A DNA stretch of 64,000 nt from Fructilactobacillus cliffordii (GCF_024029355.1 NZ_CP097117.1:992001-1056000); one strand, 5' to 3'. Counted from the stretch's first letter, positions 8,349-17,572 are shown. Notes: generated by a model from the letters alone, not told the origin. Translations and numbers: made by a program.

Positions 8349-10136
8349 ATGAAGAAACGATACAAACTTGCTATGTGGGGAAGCGCAGCCTTAGTTGCCC
8401 TTTCACTAGCCGCCTGTTCTAATGGAGGAGACAGTGCCACGGCGAAAACGCCCAAATTGCCACAAACCTTTAGTGCCTCGGGAAAAGCAGATTCTAAAGC
8501 TAACGATGGAACTTTGAAGATTGGGGAAGTTTCTCCATCACCATTTACTGGGATTTCAGATCCATTGTTGATTAGTGCTAAAACCGACCAGGATGTTTTC
8601 TTACCTGGTGGGCAGAATAACTTATTTGCCACTGACAATAATTACAAAATTAAGGACGGTGGTTTGGCCAACCTCCGCTTAGACCGGAAGAACAATACTG
8701 CCACGGTTACGCTCCGGAATAACGCTAAGTGGTCCAATGGAATGCCAGTTACTGCTAAGGACGTTGAGTATTCCTATGAGGTATTGGCTAATCCCCAAAC
8801 GAAGTCCCAACAATATTCCGAAAACTTTGAAAACATTAAGGGAATGAAGGACTACCATGAAGGAAAGGCTGCTGGTATTTCAGGAATTACTTTCCCAGAT
8901 GGTGAAAACGGAAAGAAGACTGTGATTCACTTTGATCGGGTTACCCCGGCCATGCAATACGCTGGGAATGACTTTATGTGGGGAACAGTTGAACCTTACG
9001 AATATCTGAAAGACGTTAAGATTCCTGACCTAGTATCATCGGAAAAGATTCGGAAAACGCCAATCTTTACCGGTGCCTACAAGCTGGATAAAGTGGTTGA
9101 AGGTGAATCCACGAGTTGGAGTCCTAATAAGTACTACTGGGGTAAGAAAGCTCACATCAAGCACATTAATATCCAAATCGTTTCTCCAAGTAACGTGACC
9201 TCTGCATTGAAGGCCAAGAAGTATGACTTTACCCAAGGGGTTCAGGCCGCTGCCGATTATCCAAAGATTTCAAAGCTGAGTAACTATAAGGTGGTTGGTG
9301 CACCAGATCTAGGTTACTACTACTTCGGCTTTAACTTGGGTCACTTAGACACGAAGACGAACACGCAGGTTACGGACAAGAACAAGAAGATGAGTAACAA
9401 GAACCTGCGGCAAGCCATGATGTATGCCATTGATCAAGATGAAGTTACTAAGAAGTTTGGGAACGGAGTTTCATGGCGAGCTAATACCCTGCTTCCACCA
9501 GTATTTAAGAAGTACTACGACAAGAATGCTAAAGGATTTACTTACAATCAATCGAAGGCAGAGAAGTTGTTAGACCAAGCTGGTTACAAGAAGAAAGGCA
9601 AGTGGCGGACCCAACCGAATGGGAAACCATTGGAAATTAACTTTGCGGCACCAAACAGTTCTGAATCGGCTAACGCCACTAGTAAGTACTACGTGCAACA
9701 ATGGCGTAAGTTAGGTCTGAATGTGAAGTTTACTACTGGAAAGTTAATGGAAACAAACAGTTACTTTGAAGCACTACAAAAACCAGACAACAAGGATATC
9801 GATGTTTGGAGAGGTGGTTTTAGTGTTAGTTCCGAACCAACTCCGACTGGATTGTACGGTAAGAGTGCACCATTCAACATGGGTCACTTTGTATCAAAAG
9901 AAAACACGCAACTGATGAGTAACATGAACAACGACAAGGCTTGGAACGAGAAGTACCGGGCTAAACAGTTTAAGGACTGGCAAGAATACATGAACAAGGA
10001 AACGGCTTACGCTCCTGCTTCATTCTCGTTAGACTGGCAACCAGTTAACAAGCGGGTTAAGGGTTACAGCGTTAAACCAGCTGATTCTGATGACGCATTT
10101 AGTAACTTGCAACTTACGCAAACTGAAACCAAATAA
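8349..10136 (+). CDS. oppA: Oligopeptide-binding lipoprotein OppA
   Basis: Extracytoplasmic peptide receptor of the importer, 595 residues from ATG 8349. The lipoprotein signal (residues 1-20, KKRYKLAMWGSAALVALSL) ends in the lipobox LAAC, placing the lipid-modified Cys near residue 21. SBP family 5 features follow: the RLDRKNNTATVTLRNNAKWSNG region and a long C-terminal lobe. AGGGAGG at 8330-8336 supports this start over the longer frame from TTG 8286. A strong terminator follows at 10151. The substrate is presumably oligopeptides, by gene context. Confidence 0.94.
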   Translation: MKKRYKLAMWGSAALVALSLAACSNGGDSATAKTPKLPQTFSASGKADSKANDGTLKIGEVSPSPFTGISDPLLISAKTDQDVFLPGGQNNLFATDNNYKIKDGGLANLRLDRKNNTATVTLRNNAKWSNGMPVTAKDVEYSYEVLANPQTKSQQYSENFENIKGMKDYHEGKAAGISGITFPDGENGKKTVIHFDRVTPAMQYAGNDFMWGTVEPYEYLKDVKIPDLVSSEKIRKTPIFTGAYKLDKVVEGESTSWSPNKYYWGKKAHIKHINIQIVSPSNVTSALKAKKYDFTQGVQAAADYPKISKLSNYKVVGAPDLGYYYFGFNLGHLDTKTNTQVTDKNKKMSNKNLRQAMMYAIDQDEVTKKFGNGVSWRANTLLPPVFKKYYDKNAKGFTYNQSKAEKLLDQAGYKKKGKWRTQPNGKPLEINFAAPNSSESANATSKYYVQQWRKLGLNVKFTTGKLMETNSYFEALQKPDNKDIDVWRGGFSVSSEPTPTGLYGKSAPFNMGHFVSKENTQLMSNMNNDKAWNEKYRAKQFKDWQEYMNKETAYAPASFSLDWQPVNKRVKGYSVKPADSDDAFSNLQLTQTETK

Positions 10137-10150
10137 TTTCTAATTTTTGG

Positions 10151-10183
10151 ACTCATAACGATTTTATCGTTATGAGTTTTTTT
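10151..10183 (+). terminator. Intrinsic terminator of the opp operon
   Basis: A perfect 11-bp stem ACTCATAACGA / TCGTTATGAGT with loop TTTTA is followed by six Ts. Confidence 0.9.
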
Positions 10184-10313
10184 ATAACCAGGAGATGCTA
10201 GTATTAGAAAGCAACGAACTAACTTATATCTCATGTTGATTTCTATAACTTACAAAAGGATGCTTATCAATAGGAAGAAACTGATTTTACTTAGACGAAA
10301 AGAAGGGAGAATT

Positions 10314-10481
10314 ATGATTGTAAATAATCTGAATCAGACGATTAGAATTGAAACTAATTCCAAAACAGAGTTTAAACGGATGCTAGATGTGATTCGTCCT
10401 TCCGCACAAACTAGAAAAAGTTTAGAATACAGGAAGAGTGTGAAACAAGCACAATCTAAATTAAATAAAGCAGCATTTTAA
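10314..10481 (+). CDS. Small basic protein, function unknown
   Basis: A 55-residue hydrophilic, Lys/Arg-rich protein (MIVNNLNQTIRIETNSKTEF at the N-terminus). ATG 10314 has AAGGGAGA just upstream, while the longer frame from 10233 does not. The N-terminal half could form beta strands and the C-terminal half a basic helix (YRKSVKQAQSKLNKAAF). It is first in a row of three tiny genes between the opp terminator and the shared terminator at 10736. No family recognised. Confidence 0.5.
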   Translation: MIVNNLNQTIRIETNSKTEFKRMLDVIRPSAQTRKSLEYRKSVKQAQSKLNKAAF

Positions 10482-10494
10482 AAGGAGCAAACTT

Positions 10495-10602
10495 ATGAAC
10501 AAGAAACAGATTATTTCGCTAACGACCTTTGCAGTTGCTTTGGTTACTTTAGCCATTTCACTGTATGATTTTTTGCATGAACTAACGAATTTTGAGGATT
10601 AA
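10495..10602 (+). CDS. Single-span membrane mini-peptide, copy 1
   Basis: A 35-residue peptide, MNKKQIISLTTFAVALVTLA followed by ISLYDFLHELTNFED. A short charged head is followed by one hydrophobic helix (about 5-27) and an acidic tail. AAAGGAG lies 7 bases before ATG 10495. It resembles the next gene in head and helix (MNKxQxIS), so the two are probably paralogues. The size and layout fit membrane-active peptides, type I toxins or small membrane regulators, but nothing distinguishes these possibilities. Confidence 0.5.
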   Translation: MNKKQIISLTTFAVALVTLAISLYDFLHELTNFED

Positions 10603-10631
10603 TTTAGTTTTTTATTGAAATGGAGTTGTAA

Positions 10632-10721
10632 ATGAACAAAAATCAAGTTATTTCAGTGACCGCTTTTGTAGTTGCTGTGATTGCATTAGTAATTTCAATT
10701 TATGGTTGTTTCGTTAACTAA
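10632..10721 (+). CDS. Single-span membrane mini-peptide, copy 2
   Basis: A 29-residue peptide, MNKNQVISVTAFVVAVIALV then ISIYGCFVN. TGGAG lies 7 bases before ATG 10632. It aligns with copy 1 (10495-10602) over the head and the whole helix but lacks the acidic tail and carries a Cys. The conserved protein pattern together with a good ribosome site suggests a real gene despite its size. Confidence 0.48.
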   Translation: MNKNQVISVTAFVVAVIALVISIYGCFVN

Positions 10722-10734
10722 TTAATTTTATCCA

Positions 10735-10780
10735 TAAAAAAAGAGCCGCAACCGACAAAATGTCAGTTACGGCTCTTTTT
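10735..10780. terminator. Bidirectional terminator between the mini-peptide cluster and the multicopper oxidase
   Basis: The stem AAAAAGAGCCGCAACCGACA / TGTCAGTTACGGCTCTTTTT, with flanking A and T runs, can serve both convergent transcripts. Confidence 0.85.
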
Positions 10781-10794
10781 AGTTTGCGTTTAAA

Positions 10795-12348
10795 TTAGCA
10801 CATGTCCATTCCCATCTTGTGGTAGGATTCCAAACTCTTGATTTTCAAGTCTTCTGGACGACAGTGCCGTTCTTCTGCTAGAGCATTCATCAAAGTCTTC
10901 ATGTCCATCAACTTATACTTCTTGTATGGATCATCCTTGGTGTAAACCTGCAGTTGCGCCATCATTCCACCATCTTCGTGTTCGATGATGTGGCAGTGGT
11001 ACATGAAGATTCCCGGGTGGTTAAACTTCATCTTAACCCGGACGGTTTCACCAGCGTTAACCCCGATGGTATCTTTGTAACCGCGTTCGTTTGGATAAGG
11101 AGCTTCACCGTTCCGCGAAACTACCATAAATTGGCCACCGTGAGAGTGGTATGGGTGAATCATTCCACCACAGCAATCGTTGGTGTTCGTGATGTCCCAG
11201 TATTCGGATTTGCCGAGTTCTTGCCGGTCATCAATCCGCATCATGCCGAATTTCTTTCCGTTGATTTCGACTTCTTCGTCAGTTCCAGACATCACTACTT
11301 GGTGAACCAATGAGTCCTTATCAGGATCAGGGTAGTCCATGTCAGCGAGGTGGTCAGGAATTTCCGTGTCGTCCTTAGCGAATTCGTGAATCTTGAACTT
11401 CAAGATTGGCGTATCGTCGGAGTACAGGGTCACTTCGTCGCCTGGTTTGTACTTACCAAAGTCCAAGACCACTTCAGTCCGTTCGGCACAGGTCATCATT
11501 AACTTGGTCAGGTAAACGGGTTCGGGCAGTAAACCACCATCGGAAGCGATTTGGGTCATCACCATGTCATCGCTCAGGTGTAAACGCCATTCCCGCCGGT
11601 TCGATCCGTCTAAGAAGCGTAACCGTAACTTTTGCGTGGTAACGTCAAAGTAAGGGTTTACCGTTCCGTTGATTAAGGCCGTTGGTCCTTCAGTTCCATC
11701 TGGATCGTAGTCATCGTCGTAGTTCCATTGGTTGTGTTCGTCGAAACGACGGTCTTGTAAGATCACCGGAATGTCATCGACACCGTAGTTACGTGGCAAT
11801 GGCAGTGTGGCTTCGTGCTGGTCTTTTACGACCACGGCACAAGCCAAACCATGCCAAACATCCCAACCAGTTAATGGACATGGGTGTGCGTGCAACCACG
11901 TGGTAGCAGCTGGTTGGTGCACTGGGAATTCGATTTCCTTGGCTTCACCAGGGTAAACCGGGGCATGACAACCACCGTCAATGTAAGGACCGGGAACGTC
12001 TAAACCGTGCCAGTGGTAGGTAGTTAATTCGGGAAGACTATTTTTTAAGGTAACGTGGTAGTTCTTACCATCTTCATAAATAATCGTTTTCCCCAATAAA
12101 CTTTGGTTGTAACCCCAAGTCTTGGTCTTTTCACCAGGTAAAATCTGGGTTTCTCCCGTTTGTGCTTCGACAGTGTACCAAACGTCGTTGCCGTCCACCT
12201 TGTCTGGTTTTAAGACTTCGGGGATGTTCAGTTTGCTTTCGGGAGCATCGTGTTTTTCCAACGGAACGTAGCCGCCATCATGATAATCATAAGCGGATTC
12301 ATTGAAAAAGTAGTCAGTATAAACGTGATGTTGTTCTTGTTCTGCCAT
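10795..12348 (-). CDS. Multicopper oxidase (cytoplasmic laccase/CueO-like)
   Basis: A 517-residue blue copper oxidase of the cupredoxin type. Copper ligands are visible in order: HWHG (about residue 95), HAHP (about 138), HPYHSHGG (about 425) and the type 1/type 3 motif YHCHIIEHEDGGMM near the C-terminus. There is no signal peptide, so it should be cytoplasmic; roles proposed for such enzymes in lactobacilli include phenol or biogenic amine oxidation and copper tolerance, but the substrate is not visible here. ATG 12348 is preferred because AAAGGGTGG lies just upstream; a longer frame reaches 12420. The LysR gene lies upstream on the same strand. Confidence 0.9.
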   Translation of the reverse strand: MAEQEQHHVYTDYFFNESAYDYHDGGYVPLEKHDAPESKLNIPEVLKPDKVDGNDVWYTVEAQTGETQILPGEKTKTWGYNQSLLGKTIIYEDGKNYHVTLKNSLPELTTYHWHGLDVPGPYIDGGCHAPVYPGEAKEIEFPVHQPAATTWLHAHPCPLTGWDVWHGLACAVVVKDQHEATLPLPRNYGVDDIPVILQDRRFDEHNQWNYDDDYDPDGTEGPTALINGTVNPYFDVTTQKLRLRFLDGSNRREWRLHLSDDMVMTQIASDGGLLPEPVYLTKLMMTCAERTEVVLDFGKYKPGDEVTLYSDDTPILKFKIHEFAKDDTEIPDHLADMDYPDPDKDSLVHQVVMSGTDEEVEINGKKFGMMRIDDRQELGKSEYWDITNTNDCCGGMIHPYHSHGGQFMVVSRNGEAPYPNERGYKDTIGVNAGETVRVKMKFNHPGIFMYHCHIIEHEDGGMMAQLQVYTKDDPYKKYKLMDMKTLMNALAEERHCRPEDLKIKSLESYHKMGMDMC

Positions 12349-12445
12349 TGTTTTCCACCCTTTCTTTTGGTTCGTCTTTAGTTTACTACAATTCCAATTT
12401 GGATAAAGCTTTTTTTGCAAATCTTAGGAAAAAAGTAAGTTAGCT

Positions 12446-13333
12446 TTATTTATTTTGAATCTGCTTTGTAAGGACTTTGATGAGGTTCTTTTCTTTCGGC
12501 GTGAGCACGTGACTTTTGCGGTAGGCCACGGAAACGTAAAACGGGGGTAATTCGTCATCTTGAATGGGCAGAGCAACAACGTTATCGGTTTCCCGGATGG
12601 CTTCGTCCGTCAGCATGGCAACCCCGACGCCCCGACTGACCAGTTGCTTTAAAAGTTCGATGTCGCTGGTATTGTAACTGGTATGAACGTGGAGGCTGTG
12701 GTTCCTGATAAGTTGATTGAAAATTTGTTGGTGAATGAAACCGTCCGAAAATTCAATCACGTCCTGCTGGTCTAAGTCCCGGACCCGAATCTGTTTCTGC
12801 TTGGCTAACGGCGAGTTGGGTGGCACAATTAGCTTAAATTCACTGCGAGCAACCACCTGAGCGTCAATCGTAGGACTTTCTAAGGGAGCTGCTGATCCCA
12901 AGAGAGCGACGTCAACGCTGCCCTGTTTCAGTCGGTCTAGCAACGAGGCGGACCCCCCTTCGACGTTATCCAAACTATCGAGAATATCATCTTTCCGGAG
13001 GGTAATAGCTAGTTCAGGGAAGTAGTAATTGGCAATGATCGGGGGCATCCCAAAGTTAATGTGCCCGCGCCCGTTGTTGTTTAAGTCATGCTGAATTGCT
13101 TCAACCTGTTCCGCAATTTTTTGGGTGTGTTCATATAAAGTTTGGCCTGCTTGATTGATCTTTACGTGATGGTGGGCTTGATTCCGATTAATTAGTTCCA
13201 CGTTAAATTCGGTTTCTAGCCGGTGAATGGCGATTGAAACGGTGGGTTGGCTAACCCCAAAGTACGTGGACACGGCCGTATAGCTCTTTAGTTCAACGAG
13301 TTTATTAAAGTAGAGTAAATCCTGGAGTTTGAT
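12446..13333 (-). CDS. LysR-family regulator, likely MleR-type, apparently starting at ATC
   Basis: Likely activator of the divergent malolactic genes. The N-terminal helix-turn-helix reads KLQDLLYFNKLVELKSYTAV then STYFGVSQPTVSIAIHRLE, followed by a LysR effector domain (about 90-290). No ATG, GTG or TTG lies in frame at the expected start. The first such codon, GTG at 13273, would remove the first 20 residues of the DNA-binding domain and has no ribosome site. An ATC at 13333-13331 sits exactly where related proteins begin (they start M-x-I/L-Q-D-L) and has GAGGTG five bases upstream. I therefore infer an ATC start (295 residues). A loss-of-start mutation is the alternative. Confidence 0.75.
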   Translation of the reverse strand: MKLQDLLYFNKLVELKSYTAVSTYFGVSQPTVSIAIHRLETEFNVELINRNQAHHHVKINQAGQTLYEHTQKIAEQVEAIQHDLNNNGRGHINFGMPPIIANYYFPELAITLRKDDILDSLDNVEGGSASLLDRLKQGSVDVALLGSAAPLESPTIDAQVVARSEFKLIVPPNSPLAKQKQIRVRDLDQQDVIEFSDGFIHQQIFNQLIRNHSLHVHTSYNTSDIELLKQLVSRGVGVAMLTDEAIRETDNVVALPIQDDELPPFYVSVAYRKSHVLTPKEKNLIKVLTKQIQNK

Positions 13334-13346
13334 AGTGACACCTCAT

Positions 13347-13361
13347 ATAAATTCTATTTAT
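13347..13361. promoter_or_regulatory. LysR-type operator between the regulator and the malolactic gene
   Basis: The perfect inverted repeat ATAAAT-TCT-ATTTAT fits the T-N11-A pattern used by LysR proteins. It lies 13 bases before the malolactic -35 box and just upstream of the regulator's own ribosome site, so it could serve activation and autorepression. Confidence 0.5.
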
Positions 13362-13374
13362 GGAAAATCCGAGT

Positions 13375-13404
13375 TTGACTATCATTTTCCGTCTCTTTTA
13401 AGAT
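13375..13404 (+). promoter_or_regulatory. Promoter of the malolactic operon
   Basis: TTGACT at 13375-13380 and TAAGAT at 13399-13404 with an 18-base spacer, about 70 bases before the gene. Confidence 0.6.
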
Positions 13405-13475
13405 AGACGTGTTCAATGAATAATCTGAAAAGTAAATGTTACCTAATTATACTACGGAAAAAGGAGTCTTAGTTT

Positions 13476-15134
13476 ATGACAAAGAGTCAAGAGATTGTAA
13501 ATAACCCCTTCTTAAACAAGGGAACGGCCTTTACGGAGGCAGAACGGAAAGCCCTCAACCTGGAAGGAATGTTACCACCACGCGTCCAAACCCTCGATCA
13601 ACAAGTGGATCGGGTATACGCTGAATACCAACAAAAGAGTAACGACTTAGAAAAGCGCGTTTACTTAATGAGCATTTTTAACGAAAACCGGGTGTTATTC
13701 TACGCCACGTTTGCTAAGCACGTGAGTGAATTCATGCCCGTTGTTTACGATCCAACTATCGCAGATTCGATTGAAAACTACAGCCGGATGTACGTGAACC
13801 CCCAAAATGCTGCTTTCTTATCCATCAATGATGACAGTCGGGAAACGATTCGGCAAAGCTTAGTGAATGCTGCTGAAGGTCGCGACATTGAATTATTAGT
13901 GGTGACCGATGGGGAAGGAATTCTCGGAATTGGTGACTGGGCAACCCAAGGAATCGACATTCCCGTTGGAAAGTTAATGGTATATACAGCTGCGGCCGGA
14001 ATTGATCCAGCGAAAGTTTTGCCAGTGGTCTTAGATGCCGGAACAACGCGTGATGAATTACGGAAAGATCCGTTGTACGTGGGGCTAGACCAAGAACGGG
14101 ACTACTCCGACAAGTATTACAACTTTGTTGATAACTTCGTCCAAGAAGCTGAAGATTTATTCCCGAACCTGTACCTGCACTTTGAAGACTTTGGTCGTTC
14201 TAACGCTGCTAACATCTTGGATAAGTACAAGGATGAATTCTTGGTCTTTAACGATGACATCCAAGGAACGGGAATCATTGTGTTAGCTGGAGTTCTTGGA
14301 GCTTTGAACATCTCTGGTGAAAAGATGACAGACCAAACTTACTTGTGTTACGGAGCTGGAACTGCCGGAGCCGGAATTGCACAACGGGTTTGTGAAGAAA
14401 TGGTCCAAGCGGGTCTATCTGAAGATGAGGCCAAGAAGCACTTCTACATGGTGGATAAGCAAGGACTCTTGTTTAACGACATGCCTGACTTGACTCCAGC
14501 TCAAAAGGAATTTGCTCGGAGTCGTTCTGAATTTGATAACAGTGAAGATCTAACTGACTTACTTTCGATTGTAAAAGCCGTTCAACCAACCATTATGGTG
14601 GGAACTTCAACCAACCCCGGTGCCTTCACGGAAGACGTTGTGAAAGAAATGGCTGCTCACACGGATCGTCCGATTATCTTACCAATCTCAAACCCAACCA
14701 AGTTGTGTGAAGCAAAGGCCGAAGACTTGATTAAGTGGACCGACGGACGGGCTTTAGTTGCTACCGGAGTTCCAAGTGCTCCCGTTGAATACAACGGCGT
14801 TACTTATGAAATCGGTCAAGCTAACAATGCGTTGGTTTACCCTGGAATTGGCTTAGGAGCTATCGCTGCTACTGCTACCACGTTAAACGATGCCATGATC
14901 AGTGCCGCTGCTCACTCTTTAGGTGGAATCGTGGATCCTAAACAACCTGGAGCAGCCATCTTACCACCAGTGGATCAACTCACGAAGTTCTCACAAACGG
15001 TGGCCAATGCCGTCGCCCAAAGTGCTGTGGATCAAGGCGTTACCAGAGAACAAATCAGTGATGTCAAAGGAGCCGTGGAAAACGAAAAATGGTACCCGGT
15101 TTACACTGATCTCACTGACTTAGCAACTAAATAA
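13476..15134 (+). CDS. mleS: Malolactic enzyme
   Basis: NAD- and Mn-dependent enzyme that converts L-malate to L-lactate and CO2 without releasing pyruvate; it deacidifies the cell and helps generate a proton gradient. The 552-residue protein has the malic-enzyme fold: SRMYVNPQN and [15 protein letters not shown] (about 145), the catalytic/metal region [17 protein letters not shown] and FNDDIQGTG (about 230-265), and the NAD site [13 protein letters not shown] (about 288). AAAAAGGAG precedes ATG 13476. The divergent LysR gene and the following AEC carrier form the usual mleR-mleS-mleP set. A true NAD-malic enzyme is less likely given the context. Confidence 0.92.
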   Translation: MTKSQEIVNNPFLNKGTAFTEAERKALNLEGMLPPRVQTLDQQVDRVYAEYQQKSNDLEKRVYLMSIFNENRVLFYATFAKHVSEFMPVVYDPTIADSIENYSRMYVNPQNAAFLSINDDSRETIRQSLVNAAEGRDIELLVVTDGEGILGIGDWATQGIDIPVGKLMVYTAAAGIDPAKVLPVVLDAGTTRDELRKDPLYVGLDQERDYSDKYYNFVDNFVQEAEDLFPNLYLHFEDFGRSNAANILDKYKDEFLVFNDDIQGTGIIVLAGVLGALNISGEKMTDQTYLCYGAGTAGAGIAQRVCEEMVQAGLSEDEAKKHFYMVDKQGLLFNDMPDLTPAQKEFARSRSEFDNSEDLTDLLSIVKAVQPTIMVGTSTNPGAFTEDVVKEMAAHTDRPIILPISNPTKLCEAKAEDLIKWTDGRALVATGVPSAPVEYNGVTYEIGQANNALVYPGIGLGAIAATATTLNDAMISAAAHSLGGIVDPKQPGAAILPPVDQLTKFSQTVANAVAQSAVDQGVTREQISDVKGAVENEKWYPVYTDLTDLATK

Positions 15135-15166
15135 ATTTGTTTTTAACTTAGGAGGATTGAACGTCA

Positions 15167-16159
15167 ATGACAGCGTTTTTAACATCATTGTCAAGTGTCG
15201 GTGAAATCGTCCTCGTCATTGCCTTAGGTTATTGGTTACGAAAATCAGGCCGATTAGGCGACACTTTCAAAGGCAACATTTCGTTCATTATTATGAACAT
15301 TGCATTACCAGTTTCCATTTTTATGTCCGTGGTGACCAACTTAAATCGGGACAAACTGATTAGTCTGTCCAGCGGGTTACTGTACGTCTTCATCAGTTTT
15401 GTGATCGGATATGCGGTCGCCATCGCGTTGACCTACTTGTTTAAGATTCGCAAGGGGCGACGCGGAACCTTTATTAACATGTTCGTGAACGCCAACACCA
15501 TCTTCATTGGGATGCCACTGAACATGGCCCTGTTCGGGGATAAAGGATTACCATACTTCCTGCTGTACTACCTGATGAACACAATTTCGACTTGGGCAAT
15601 TGGGATCTTCTTCATTTCTGCGGATGATCCAACCAAGACCAAGTCAGATGGTGGCTCGGCTAAGTTTAACTGGAAGAAGTTACTGCCAGCACCGTTGATT
15701 GGATTCTTAGTGGCCTTAGTATGGTTAGTGCTGGGATTACCCATTACCTTCATCGTAGAACCACCGGCTTTTCCAATGCTTGGAAAGACCTTTACGATGA
15801 TTGGTGGCTTAGTAACACCATTGTCACTGATTTACATTGGTATTATTCTGGCGGATGCCGGATTAAACTCAATTCACTTTGACCGGGATTCGATTCTAGC
15901 CCTCGTGGGTCGGTTCGTAATCTCGCCGGCCATTATGATTGCGGTCTTGATGACCTTCACTGGGATGGGAGCTTCGGTTCCAGGACCAGAATTAAGTACC
16001 TTTGTCATCCAAGCTGCTGCACCGGGATTGGCAGTCTTACCAATCTTAGTTGGAAACGCCCACGGAGACGTCGACTACGCTACCAACGTGGTCGTTACCA
16101 GTACGGTGCTCTTCGTCGTGGTAGTGCCAATTTTGATGGAAATTATTACCTTCCTATAA
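15167..16159 (+). CDS. mleP: AEC-family carrier, probable malate permease
   Basis: Auxin efflux carrier family membrane protein of 330 residues with about ten hydrophobic spans arranged as two halves around a central loop (residues 140-170). Family-like segments include NTIFIGMPLNMALFG and GGLVTPLSLIYIGIILA. AGGAGG lies before ATG 15167, 33 bases after mleS, and a terminator follows, so it is probably cotranscribed with mleS and exchanges malate for lactate. The substrate is inferred from context. Confidence 0.85.
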   Translation: MTAFLTSLSSVGEIVLVIALGYWLRKSGRLGDTFKGNISFIIMNIALPVSIFMSVVTNLNRDKLISLSSGLLYVFISFVIGYAVAIALTYLFKIRKGRRGTFINMFVNANTIFIGMPLNMALFGDKGLPYFLLYYLMNTISTWAIGIFFISADDPTKTKSDGGSAKFNWKKLLPAPLIGFLVALVWLVLGLPITFIVEPPAFPMLGKTFTMIGGLVTPLSLIYIGIILADAGLNSIHFDRDSILALVGRFVISPAIMIAVLMTFTGMGASVPGPELSTFVIQAAAPGLAVLPILVGNAHGDVDYATNVVVTSTVLFVVVVPILMEIITFL

Positions 16160-16176
16160 TCAAGAACTGTAATTAC

Positions 16177-16210
16177 AAAAGGGGTTCTGCCAGAGGCAGA
16201 CCTCTTTTTG
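16177..16210 (+). terminator. Intrinsic terminator after the malolactic operon
   Basis: The stem AAAAGGGGTTCTGCC / GGCAGACCTCTTTT with loop AGA is followed by a T run. Confidence 0.85.
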
Positions 16211-16271
16211 TGTTTCCAGCCCGTTTGTGGCAGAATTAAACGAATAATGGAGAAAGGCGGATGGAAGCACA

Positions 16272-16907
16272 ATGACAGAACGACTAACGGCAGTTGCCAA
16301 TTTTGCCCAGCAGATGATGACGGGAGACCGTTCGGGGCATGGTTTTGATCACATTGAACGAGTGGTTAATCTGACCCGTCAGTTGCTGGCCGAAAATCCG
16401 GTTAACGGTGAAATTGCCCTCACAGCAGCATATTTACACGATTGTTTTGATGATAAGCTAACTGATGATCCGGCCGCCCGCCGCGCAGAGGTGGTGAACG
16501 AGCTGACGCAGGTGGGTTACCAACCAGCTGAAGTGGACCACATTTTATCAATCATTGACCACATGCCGTTTGCCGCTAACCTGGAACAGCACCAGGAATT
16601 AAGCCCAGAAGGTCAGTTGGTACAGGATGCCGACCGGCTGGATGCCATCGGGGCGATTGGCATTGCTCGAGCCTTTTCGTACGGAGCCGTGCATGGGTAT
16701 GCGATGTATGATCCGAAGGTGCAACCTCGCGAAAATTTAACGAAGGAAAACTATCGGCAGCCGGAAACAACGATTAATCATTTTTATGAGAAGCTGTTTA
16801 AGTTGCCGGACCAAATGAACACGGCGACGGCTCGGCGGATTGGAAACGAACGGAAACGCTACATGCAATCCTTTGTGACAGAGTTTAAGCGGGAGTGGGA
16901 ACTGTAA
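16272..16907 (+). CDS. HD-domain phosphohydrolase, copy 1
   Basis: Cytoplasmic metal-dependent phosphohydrolase of the HD superfamily (YedJ/YpgQ-like), 211 residues. Metal ligands are visible in HGFDHIERV (about residue 22), the HD pair in YLHDCFDDKL (about 58), and QDADRLDAIGAIGIARAF (about 120). The substrate is unknown; relatives include nucleotide pyrophosphohydrolases. It lies 12 bases before a second copy and the two form a small operon ending in a terminator at 17573. The ribosome site is weak (AAAGGCGG, about 16 bases upstream of the ATG). Confidence 0.82.
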   Translation: MTERLTAVANFAQQMMTGDRSGHGFDHIERVVNLTRQLLAENPVNGEIALTAAYLHDCFDDKLTDDPAARRAEVVNELTQVGYQPAEVDHILSIIDHMPFAANLEQHQELSPEGQLVQDADRLDAIGAIGIARAFSYGAVHGYAMYDPKVQPRENLTKENYRQPETTINHFYEKLFKLPDQMNTATARRIGNERKRYMQSFVTEFKREWEL

Positions 16908-16919
16908 AAGGAGTAACCC

Positions 16920-17561
16920 ATGGATGAACGATTGCAATTAGTAAGGGAATACGTGCAAGCACAACTGGCGTCTGACCATACGGGGCATGACTTTGCCCAC
17001 ATTCAGCGGGTGGTTAAACTGACGCAAACGTTGTTACGAACGGAATCAGCGGATGCAACGTTGGCGCTGACAATTGCCTATCTACATGATGTTCCGGACG
17101 AAAAACTGACGGCTAATCCAGAACAGAAACGACAAGAAATTGCCACAAAACTGGCCAAATGGGGTTATTCAGCGGCAACCATTCGGTTAATTATGGACGA
17201 CATTGCCCATTTGTCATTTTCCACTAACTTGCAACATCACTATGAGCTGGATTCGGCGGGGCAACTGGCGCAAGATGCGGATCGGTTAGACGCCATCGGT
17301 CCGGTGGCGATTGCCCGCACATTTGCGTATGGGGCGGTCCATGGGATCCCCTTGTATGAAGCGCATGCAGATGCTTCAGAGTTGACCAGTAAAAGTGCAT
17401 ATCGGCATCCTACTGACACCTTTCATCACTACCAAGCGCGGACCCAGCGGGTGATGCAGCAGTTAAATACCACGACGGCACAGCAACTGGCGCAACCACG
17501 GTTAGCGGCGACCCAACGATTTTTAGATCAATTTCTGGCTGAATGGCAAGGAAAAAGGTAA
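16920..17561 (+). CDS. HD-domain phosphohydrolase, copy 2
   Basis: Paralogue of the preceding gene, 213 residues, with the same ligand sets: HDFAHIQRV, YLHDVPDEKL and QDADRLDAIGPVAIARTFAYGAVHG. AAAGGAG lies 8 bases before ATG 16920. The copies differ at many positions, so the duplication is old and both seem maintained, perhaps as a heterodimer or with different substrates. Confidence 0.82.
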   Translation: MDERLQLVREYVQAQLASDHTGHDFAHIQRVVKLTQTLLRTESADATLALTIAYLHDVPDEKLTANPEQKRQEIATKLAKWGYSAATIRLIMDDIAHLSFSTNLQHHYELDSAGQLAQDADRLDAIGPVAIARTFAYGAVHGIPLYEAHADASELTSKSAYRHPTDTFHHYQARTQRVMQQLNTTTAQQLAQPRLAATQRFLDQFLAEWQGKR

Positions 17562-17572
17562 CCTTCTGATGA

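Noticed and set aside
13271..13333. A frameshift at the start of the LysR gene
   Set aside because: The N-terminal domain is in one uninterrupted frame; only the initiator codon is unusual.
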